In this document: piece by piece, positions 55,441-64,000 of the stretch | Position numbering within the stretch: position 1 is the stretch's first letter | How the letters are laid out: each line of letters begins with the position of its first letter | DNA from: Saccharina japonica | Lineage: Eukaryota > Sar > Phaeophyceae > Laminariales > Laminariaceae | Assembly (NCBI GenBank): GCA_008828725.1 | Contig: MEHQ01004263.1 | Coordinates: 62,001 to 126,000, forward strand | DNA length: 64,000 bases | Direction of reading: 5' to 3' | Position numbers and translations under genes: made by a program | Notes under the pieces: generated by a model | Databases searched by the model: none | What the model was told of the DNA's origin: nothing | Seen by the model: the letters and a program-made list of their open reading frames with translations, nothing else

Positions 55441-57900
55441 AAAGTACTTTTCGCGAAGTTGTTTTCGTATTATGGCTCCTTCGGAAACGAGCGTTTCATT
55501 TTTTGAAACAGATCGCCAGGCCGATGTAGCACACTTCTTCGTCGACGCCGGCACCACGGGCACCTCAGGCCGGCCGCCGGACAGGCCCTCAGAGAGCCAA
55601 ATAGGCAGGCCGACAAAGTGGCTTGCGGAAGAAGCAAACAAAAGTGTACACGTCGCGACGTAAAAACAAACTTGAAGTACGGACAGCACTCATAATTCTA
55701 GTTCTGCAATGATGTGCATCCGGGTACTGTATCCTACACATGTTATATATATACAAGGTTCCCCTTCGGGGTGGAGTTCCCCTTCGGGGTGGAGTTGACT
55801 TGAAATCCTGGAGGTGTCGCAAGTCGAATAGGGGAACCATCATCGTCAACAGGCATTCGAGCGTACTGCTGTATACTGCGGTGTGACAAAATGAGGTTCG
55901 ACGACGTGTGCTTGATTATAACATTGTACGTCGAAACGTGAGCATAGTTGCATGTATCACCTGGTGAACACTGCAAATACACATGCAAACACAAAAGCGC
56001 TGTTCCTGTCACAAAGGCCAACGTGTGGAGTGGTGCTGTTGTACTGCTGTTGCACTGCTGCTACTGCTGTTGAAGTGTACACCGTGTCCAAGCTTTTGCT
56101 TTTTAGTTTAGGAGGAAGTTTGTGATCGTATCCCCGTTGTCCTGTCCCTGCCGAGATTGTGTATACAATGCGTTCGTTCCTACTTCCTAGCTCGACAGGG
56201 GACACGGCACACGCACGCACACACATTCGCCGTCCGTGGCCGTCACAACAGGAAAAGCCTGCGATTGCTCGTGTTCCGGTCCTACCACATAACAGAGAGT
56301 TCCATGCGCAGTGTAATCGGACATGATACAGAAACATCAGACATCAGCAAAGCAGCAGATAACATTATCGCACTGTGGGTTATTAATTATCCTGGTAGGC
56401 CCAAGCTCGGCGGAACCATATCCGGTAGTTACTTGCCAGTTTTAGCGACTTTGAACGCCCAGAGCATGCGCCACAGACCTCGTCCGTGGCCCAAATTTGA
56501 GGTGTGTGTTCACGCGGGGTTTCTGCGTGCAGCGCGGCCGAGGGCGCGACAAACGACCCGCGGCCGAGAGAGGAATCGTGGCCGACGCTCAAACAATGCC
56601 AATGTGATACATGTAAATTTATATATATATATTATACAAGGCTTTCCTTTGGAGTGGATGTAAGATGAGAGTTGATTTTTGCACGAATTCAATGTGCTTG
56701 TAGTTGGGTTTGGGCTGGCCCGCCAAGCATTGCACTTGTATAGCGGATTGGTGTGGCCACAATGAGTTGCAAGTTTACAGTACACTAAAATCTAGCACAC
56801 AGCAAACCGCCCAAATGCGGGCGACGCAAGATAAGTATAGGAGTAAGGTTGTGCCCCCCCCAGCAAGCAGTACCTCAGCAGTAGCAGAGCAGCAACAAAC
56901 AATACAGAGCGGAAGTCTATACCGTGCTCTATGCTGGTCCATGGACGAGTCGACAATATGTACCTGCTGTTTTCATCAGATCCGAAGACAGCGAAGACAT
57001 TCTGCCCTCGTCCATAGAGGCAGTGTACGTATTGTTTGATCCTCGTACCCTGGAACGTACTTCGTACGGGTACCACTTGTTTACTTTCTTGGAGGTATTT
57101 ATATTATTTTACAGAGCATTTATCGTGTATTTCCTGTAAAAAAATGAAAAAAAAGTGCCTCTTGCGCAGACGGAATGCACAAACAAAAACATTCACTGGG
57201 CAAATAACTAGGCCACAACACTACCTGATGGTATGTGGTCTGTACAGCAGCAGCACAACAATACACGCATATGATCACGGAATACAGCAGTTCCGTCCCC
57301 GCAACCACACTCCTTCCGCCTGCCGTCCACCCGATATACCGTCGCAGAAGCCAATCGAGTACTGCTTGCTGTGGTGCAGTACAGCAGTACATCATAAGCT
57401 CTGCGTGATAGTCTGTATGGTGGTATCTCTCTCTACAGTCACAAAATGCTGGTTGTACAGCAGTACATCATGAGCTCTTCTATCTGGTAGTATGTATGAG
57501 GGTGTCTATTGCTGGTACTGTAAAATTACCGGCCGTTAAGCAACCACGTTATGGTGGTTGCGCACAAAAGTGCCCGCTGCTTCCGCCGATTGCTGCTTCT
57601 GCTGCATGTAGCGCTCGCGCCCTCAGCCACTATATCTAGGCATGCGCTATTGCAGCAGTTGACTGTCCCATGACCTGTATGACGATGTCTCCGGCAAAGC
57701 AGTTGGCGGCCAAGATGCTGCTGTACAAATGCCGGCCATGCCCTGCTTTGCGTTGTCGTCCCAAGCTCAGTGACGGTCCTTGCTGACAAACCAAAGTACG
57801 GACTATAGACTATAAATAGTCGTGCTGCTGCCAGGAAAAAGTAGACAGCTATAAGCTATTTCGAAGATCTTCCTCCATCGAACGTTGAGCTGTTTATCAC
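55441..57900. other. Unassigned DNA
   Basis: No gene supported. GTTCCCCTTCGGGGTGGA, a CCCC-TTC-GGGG hairpin, is repeated twice in tandem at 55760-55796 after a TA tract. A related TA tract plus GGCTTTCCTTTGGAGTGGAT lies at 56618-56660. CTG/CAG-rich stretches are frequent (56040-56080, 57240-57260, 57590-57610). Confidence 0.45.
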
Positions 57901-57974
57901 GAAGAATAGCTGTCTTACGGTCCACTCGTAACTAACGACCGACCCAGGTTTACGTAAATGTATAGGTATTTATA

Positions 57975-58480
57975 CATGCTGCCATTCTGTCTGTCTGTAA
58001 TTTGATGGCACGGTCCAGAGTGATTCAGCCCTGGCGTTCCCCCTGGGCAGAGAGTCGGGGTGCCACAATATGTGGGACACCGGTTTAGCGTCGCGTTGCA
58101 TAGCACCGAGCCGTGGCCGACGCCTTGAGCTGCCGACACCGCTGAGCTGTTCCTCGTGCCGGTCGCCAAAGGAGGAGGCAGCTTCGTCTGGCTGTATTAC
58201 GGTTTATATTAAGAAACAAGCATCTTATTGGTTGATGGCAACAGTGCTGTGCGACGGAATTACACTACGGCCTTGCATCCAACTTTACAACATCCATTCA
58301 CAGCAAATCCGCAGTAGCAGCAGAAGGAAACAGCAGCAGCAGAACACCGGGTCGCATGCCGTGCCGAACCGTGGCCGTGGCACAACTTCGAGACAGTTTT
58401 ACCAGTACTCTAGCCATCCTTGCTGCTGACTTACGATTTTGAATTTCAATTGTGGCAGCTGGTTGCGGTTGTCCACATAC
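57975..58480 (+). repeat. Dispersed repeat D, copy 1
   Basis: Shares with 59376-60000: CTGTCTGTCTGT, GAGCCGTGGCCG, CATCTTATTGGTTGAT, GGAATTACAC, an AGCAGCAG run, CGTGGCCGTGGCACAA and CCTTGCTGCTGACTTA. The order is the same and the orientation direct, so two diverged copies of one family lie about 1.4 kb apart. Function and class unknown. Confidence 0.7.
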
Positions 58481-58702
58481 AAACCAAAGACCCCTGGATA
58501 TTTGTAGAACATTGGTGCTGGATACTTCGCAGAGCCATCGAGGTCCCGCCAAACGCGAGGAGGTTAGAGTCCCACCCATTAATCATAAATGCCTTCATAA
58601 ATCTACAGCTCCGAACAGCCGGGAACAAAAATGACGACCCCCCGGGTCGACACCGCCCCGCACGGTGTGGTAACCCCACAACGATCGGAGCCAACGAGAT
58701 AC

Positions 58703-59138
58703 CCGGGGACGATCATAAATACTCTGCGATATGGTCCCATTCCGGGATCATAAATACTCTCATACATATTTAACTCCAACAATCCGGGGACGAAAACAGT
58801 CACCCCGCGGGTGTATTCCGCCCTGCAAGGTTGGGAACCCCAACCCCACTCTGGCTGGTTTCAGGTGTGGCTGGGGTTTATGGTCGATGCTCCGCCGCAC
58901 CCGGAGATGATAAGGCGCCACCGGGGACGATCATAAATACTCTGCGATATGGTCCCATTCCGGGATCATAAATACTCTCATACATATTTAACTCCAACAA
59001 TCCGGGGACGAAAACAGTCACCCCGCGGGTGTATTCCGCCCTGCAAGGTTGGGAACCCCAACCCCACTCTGGCTGGTTTCAGGTGTGGCTGGGGTTTATG
59101 GTCGATGCTCCGCCGCACCCGGAGATGATAAGGCACCA
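58703..59138 (+). repeat. Tandem duplication, 218-bp unit, with diverged flanking units
   Basis: Two almost identical 218-bp units start at CCGGGGACGATCATAAATAC (58703 and 58921). Partial, diverged relatives lie before (58560-58700) and after (59139-59235), sharing ATCATAAAT, CCGGGTCG and CCGCCCCGCAC. The pattern is that of a short satellite cluster in which the two inner units arose recently. Confidence 0.88.
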
Positions 59139-59325
59139 CCTCCGGATCATAAATCATTCCATACATGCACAACACCAACCACCCATGAAAAACAAAACGG
59201 GCTTCTCCCGGGTCGGTACCGCCCCGCACTGTGGTCCTTACATCAGTGTTCAGATTTGTACGCTACGAGTACTACCGTAAGAATACCACGTACTTAAATA
59301 CTGCTATGAGAAATTCAAGGCTAGC

Positions 59326-59356
59326 GCCACGGCCGCAGCCGTGGCTGTACCGCTAG
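59326..59356 (+). mobile_element. Helitron-like 3' terminus (hairpin plus CTAG)
   Basis: An 8-bp perfect GC-rich stem, GCCACGGC-CGCA-GCCGTGGC, is followed 7 bases later by CTAG and then T. Helitrons end in a short hairpin about 10 bases before CTRR and insert next to T. No 5' TC end or Rep/helicase gene is seen, and CTAGCG/CGCTAG also pairs around the hairpin, so this may be only a palindrome. Confidence 0.3.
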
Positions 59357-59375
59357 TATCCATAAATTCGACTAT

Positions 59376-60000
59376 ATTTATGTCGGTCTGTCTGTCTGTC
59401 TGCAATTGGATAGCGCGATTCAGAGAGTTTCATCCCCGCGTTTCCCCATGGGTATGCAGTCTGGATGCCACAACCAGTAGACTACGACGTCTCACATGGC
59501 CTCGCGTCGCGTCGCACCGAGCCGTGGCCGCCGCTCTGAGTGGCCGACAACCCCAATCCGACCCCCGAGCCGGTCCTCGAGGGGTGATGATTTGTTTCTG
59601 GCGTTGGTACAGCTCAGATGAAACAGGCATCTTATTGGTTGATTGAGGCAGTAGCCAACTTTGCTTCTCGCTCATTACAGTTCAGATTAAGGAACAGGCA
59701 GCCCATTGGTCGACTGCAAACGCTCAAGTACGTCGGAATTACACCACGACCGTCACACATCGTAACAAACCCGCAAGCGGCGCTTAGGCAGCAGCAGCAG
59801 CAGCAGCAGAAAACAGCAGTAGCACAAGTACCAGAGGTAGAAGAAGCGGCAGCAACACGAAGCAGCAGCAGCAGTTACAGAGCGCTAGGTCTCAGTCCTT
59901 GGAGACCCGTGGCCGTGGCACAATCTCGAGGCAGTTCAAACAGCCGTCTAGCAATTCTTCCTTGCTGCTGACTTACATAATTTGAATTACAATATTCTGG
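59376..60000 (+). repeat. Dispersed repeat D, copy 2
   Basis: Longer copy of the family at 57975-58480. It contains an internal duplication of the CCATTGGT/TTATTGGTTGA segment (59630, 59705), a (CAG)n at 59790-59810 and a further AGCAGCAG tract at 59860-59875. Confidence 0.7.
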
Positions 60001-61616
60001 CAGATGATTGTTGGCTCGTTCTACAGTATAAAAAAGAAGAAAAAAACAACATGCTTCCGGCGATTTGCCTGCTCGTACGTACAAGTACGTGTGGTTTGAT
60101 GCGATCTTGTCTTTTTTCTTTGGATCAGGTCGTGCGTGTGCCGCGTGCTCATCACAACAGCAGCAACACAACATGTTGCCTTTTGTATTGCAGATATCTT
60201 CCTCTCATTGATATGCCCTCGCCAAACCAAAAATGAAAAAAGAAATGCACTGCCTTCATGCAATCTCGCCAAACCAAAAATGAAAAAAGAAATGCACTGC
60301 CTTCATGCAATATTTGTTGAGCAGTACTACTGCTGCTGTAGACTACGGCACACAGTACGTATACAACAATAAGAATGCTCTTGTGTGTGTGGATGCACGT
60401 ATGTATGTGGATATGTATCCTGTTTTTTTCAGGGTACTCGACGGTAACGTTCTTCAGGCGCTCGCTACAGTATAACGAGGCGGTAAGGGAATGCGCTACC
60501 ACACGTACTTGTACGTACGAGCAGGCAAATCGCCGGAGGCATGTTGTTTTTTTCTTTTTTTTATAGAAACAGCTGGGTTTTTTTTGGACGCTGATGATTA
60601 CATACTGCTGTAGATGCGCAGCCTACTCGTGCTCGAGCTAGGAAGGAGGTATACAACTAAGACTTTGCACGACGACTCTCCTCTGGTAGAGGGGTCGAGG
60701 CGAACTCTGTGCGAGGCAAATGGTCTCACCTCTCAGACTTGGTGATGTCGTCCGTGATGGTATACCCAGAGAGATACGTACACCCAAACGGCCCCAAGCA
60801 GCACCGACGGCCGGGAACAGCAGACCAGCCCGTGCTCCACCCCCAGAGCACGCCACGCAACGCTGCTGCTTGCAAAGTGCTCCCTGTGACCTCGGGCCGT
60901 GTGACCAACCGTTTGAAGCGCCAGAAAACGCTCCGGAGGCGAGCTGTCAGTCGGTTACTATCGTGAGCTGTAAGAGCCACGACCAACACGCAGGTTCCGC
61001 CGCGTTTCTGGCCGGACCGAGGGCAGAGCACTGCACGCCCCGCGGGCCGCGAGCCTCTAAACAAAATTGTGTTCCCGGAGAATGCTCGCCCTGGCTCCCA
61101 GGGTGGACGCCAACAAGAGTTTACGGGTGCGGAGCCCCCCCTGATGGTGGTGAAAGTTTTCCCGGCAAACGAAACTCGATCAACCAGTTGCAGATTTTAA
61201 ACAGAAAGCAGAGACAAGCCTTCGCGGTACGTCCAACCACAGTGCTTCGGGTACAAGTGCTCAATCGGGCCGTGTGTTTCTTCTGGGCCATGCCTATGTT
61301 GCTGTCTATGCCGGGCTGACCTCTTTTTCCACAGCTTGAAGCACAACACGAAATATGTGAGATGGAAATGTGGATCTTCATTTTGATATCTTCGGAATTT
61401 TTTTCTTGCCACAAAAAATGAACGGCAACTACCGTTATTTAAAGAAAAAGAGTACCGTTCTCAAATGGTTACTACTGTAGTGTCTGTGCGCCGGCAATGT
61501 CTTCTTCACAACCCCGTTTTATATCTTGAAATCACACGTCACCCCGTGCCCTGTGGTTGTGGCTCGGAATCCACGTATAAACAGCACGTTTTTCAACTAA
61601 ACATGCCGTCTGTTCA
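60001..61616. other. Unassigned DNA with a 199-codon frame
   Basis: The plus-strand frame 60720-61319 is open for 199 codons and GC-richer than its surroundings. It is Pro/Cys/Ala-rich with no domain, and the other strand is also open for long stretches, so I do not call it a gene. A 47-bp tandem duplication (CTCGCCAAACCAAAAATGAA unit) lies at 60219-60314. Confidence 0.4.
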
Positions 61617-61635
61617 ATGATTTGGAGGCGTTTCA

Positions 61636-61785
61636 CGTTACCATCCGGTTTTAACCGGTTTTCCGAAAACCGGTTAAAACCGGCTGAAAAAAAACGGTTT
61701 TATCCGGTTTTTTGTTTTGATAATAACGCCTCGTTATCCGGTTTTCGTTTTTTTTTTCGCCTCCCGGTGCCCACCTCTAGGCAAC
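61636..61785 (+). repeat. CCGGTTTT motif array
   Basis: Seven or more CCGGTTTT/AAAACCGG motifs over 110 bp, ending in GGTGCCCACCTCTAG. The complement of this end, CTAGAGGTGGGCACC, resembles ends of some hAT elements. Only one side is seen. Same style as the GGTGCGG and GGCCCGG arrays. Confidence 0.5.
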
Positions 61786-61856
61786 ACCCACCAGCCACGC
61801 GCTGTTACCCACACACATACCACACACAGCACAGCAACGAACGGCACTATCACCAC

Positions 61857-62153
<297 letters not shown>

Positions 62154-62254
62154 TACCGCCGTGGCCAGCACCGCGCCATAGATGCGTATTTCACAAGCGC
62201 ATCGGAGCAATCAGCACCGGCGCCAGCAGAGTACAGATTTCGCCGTGCCGTCCC

Positions 62255-62750
62255 GCGTGGGGAAATATTGTATTTACCGTCCCGTTCCGTCGTCAATTTT
62301 TTTTTATTTACCGTCCCGACCCGTCGTCAAAACATATAGATTGTGTCCCCCTCATACGGGATGTACATCCTACATGAGGACATATAAAATCCGTAAGTAC
62401 GCGCGATCGAAGTATTACACCCAGCTAGCAAAGATGAGCTTCGACGAAATCCTCGAGCTCACAGCTGTTGTTTTTTTTTTATTTTTTTTAATATATATAT
62501 ATGTACCGTCCCGTCCCGTCGTGGAAAATCATCCCTTTGAATTTTACCGTCTCGTCCCGTCGTGAAAAACCACCCCGTTGAAATTTACCGTCCCGTTCCG
62601 TTGAAAATTTGTACACCCACTGTCCCGTGCCGTCCCGCCTCGACAACATGTCTGGTCGTCATTTTACCGTCCCGTCCCATCTTTAGTTTCTTTCGAGCCA
62701 AACAAGCAGAAACAGTACCGTCCCATCCCGCCTCGATTATCAAATACCGT
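62255..62750 (+). repeat. TACCGTCCCGTCCCGTCG motif array
   Basis: At least ten degenerate (T)TTACCGTCCCGTCCCGT motifs, clustered at 62275-62335 and 62500-62750, separated by about 160 bp of other sequence. Further TACCCGGGTATT motifs follow at 62865-62895. No flanking inverted repeat or target duplication could be fixed. It may be a further family of motif-array elements. Confidence 0.65.
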
Positions 62751-62759
62751 GATTAGCCT

Positions 62760-64000
62760 TGCATATATATTATGGAAGATGATTGAATCCATTTATAGGT
62801 TTGTTTGCAGTGACTTGGAATATTCCAAGGTGCTTGTGTTCTGTAGGGTGCCTACAAAACCATACCCGGGGTATTTACCCGGGTATTACCCCACAAAGAA
62901 CTTCGGTAAGTTCTGTACGAGCTGGGCTGTGGGCCGCCCAAGATCAGCTTTTTTGACGGTCAGACTATCTATTATTTTCTCGGTTGCGGAAAGCACATAT
63001 ACGTCCGTCAATGATTTTTTGGGGGGGTTGAGAAAACAAATAATGCATGCGGCAGTATTCCCTCGAGTATGTCTAGTTAGTACTGGAGAGGCGCCGTGCT
63101 TAAATTCCTTGTAACAGTTACAACAACCCCAATGCCACCAATATTCCGGGTATAGACTTACATACTAATATATCGCTGAGGGATTCCCCATCCCTGCACT
63201 CTCAGAACTCCCACTTCGACACCGCCTCCTGTCATTACTTGCTCAGCGTTGCTTTCTCTCTTTGTTCCCTATATACTTTAGGTGTCGAGAGGCTTCTTCC
63301 TCTTTCAGTTTCGGGTTCGTGTGTGTGCCCAGAGAACACGGCAGCGCGGGCGAGCCCGGCGACATCGCGGGTATGGGAGGGCGCTGGCCAGTAGAGGGGG
63401 GGTCAGAAGGAGCGCGGTCGTCTTTTTCCTGGCTAGGCGAGGCGTGTCCACCGAGACACGAGGGAAGCATGAAGGGCCTTTGGCTGCGTTGCTGCTTTCG
63501 GTATCAATGAAGTATGTCATAAATATAAGGGACGTTTATTAGTTTACAATGATATTCAAGCGGTGCTCATTTATCGGAACACATATTATTTTCAGAGAGA
63601 GAACCAGGCGATTTGAACACCAGTACCTCATGATGGAGCGGGCGAACAAGGGCCACGGTGAGCAACGGGCTTCATGCGAGGCGGGCCACGGGGCCCACTG
63701 GGATAGAGAGGCAGTAGAGCTCGACCCAGAGCGAATCGATGGCGACGTGATCGCGGAGGGACGTGGAGCATCAAGGCTGACAGAACGCGAAAGACGTCTC
63801 AACTTTTTTTTGTTTTTGCGGCGCGATCGGCCGGATGGGATTTTTTTCTTTTTTTCTTTTTCGCTCGTGCCGTTTTTTTCGAGTACGAGTACGTACGTGC
63901 ACTCGTATGTACGTACGTACAAATGTGTACGTCTTTCTCAGTTTTCTTGATTTCCTGTTTCTCGTACTTCACAACTTGACGACCGTGCTGTGCTGGGATT
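62760..64000. other. Unassigned DNA at the right end
   Basis: Frames at 63262-63542 and 63549-63950 (up to 133 codons) have open counterparts on the other strand and no domain I can name. (GTAC)n-rich DNA lies at 63890-63915. I see no supportable gene. Confidence 0.4.

Noticed and set aside
60720..61319. 199-codon plus-strand frame as a protein gene
   Set aside because: GC-rich with long open frames on the opposite strand too, Pro/Cys-rich composition and no domain recognised.
63549..63950. Plus-strand frame with a charged middle (RANKGHGEQRAS) as an exon
   Set aside because: The opposite strand is equally open, there is a T-run in the frame, and no family match comes to mind.

Overview
This is a repeat-dominated stretch of a eukaryotic nuclear genome with very low gene density. 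The signs are spliceosomal introns with GT-AG and one GC-AG border, tRNA-derived SINEs, non-LTR and LTR retrotransposon remains, hAT-type DNA elements, long trinucleotide tracts and a short internal TTAGGG run. The style (abundant CTG/TAG/GTAC-rich DNA, tiny exons in long non-coding DNA, an AEC carrier and a CTL/SLC44 transporter) would suit a photosynthetic stramenopile such as a brown alga. That placement is inference and no lineage marker is present. Two N bases (21869, 22143) show a draft assembly.

Layout. 1-9.7 kb: a 2.2-kb hAT-like element with perfect 8-bp target duplications (1269-3440), SINE copies, a TTAA-flanked element and unassigned DNA. 9.7-11 kb: exons of an auxin-efflux-carrier (AEC) type membrane protein on the minus strand. 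12-15.6 kb: composite repeats, a small hAT MITE and a decayed LINE with reverse transcriptase. 15.7-22.5 kb: decayed Ty3/gypsy pol (minus strand) cut by a 1.2-kb-arm inverted repeat. 23.8-44.9 kb: a giant imperfect palindrome with about 9-kb arms and a 3.0-kb unique spacer. Each arm carries the same gag-only LTR retrotransposon with a copia-type half-tRNA primer site, followed inward by a gypsy reverse-transcriptase fragment. 44.9-47.4 kb: more composite repeats, a TIR element and a LINE tail. 48.1-51.9 kb: four phase-compatible exons of a choline-transporter-like (CTL/SLC44) gene on the minus strand. 53.3-55.4 kb: GGCCCGG motif arrays around an 806-bp hairpin. 57-64 kb: dispersed and tandem repeats, a 300-bp TAG tract and CCGTCCCG/CCGGTTTT arrays.

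The only host genes I can support are the CTL gene (good) and the AEC exons (fair). Almost everything else is mobile DNA. The most interesting structures are the palindrome with LTRs homogenised within each arm, the gag-only element, and a recurring architecture in which elements carry arrays of short degenerate motifs (GGTGCGGTTC, GGCCCGG, CCGTCCCG, CCGGTTTT), one of which is tied to hAT transposition by its ends.
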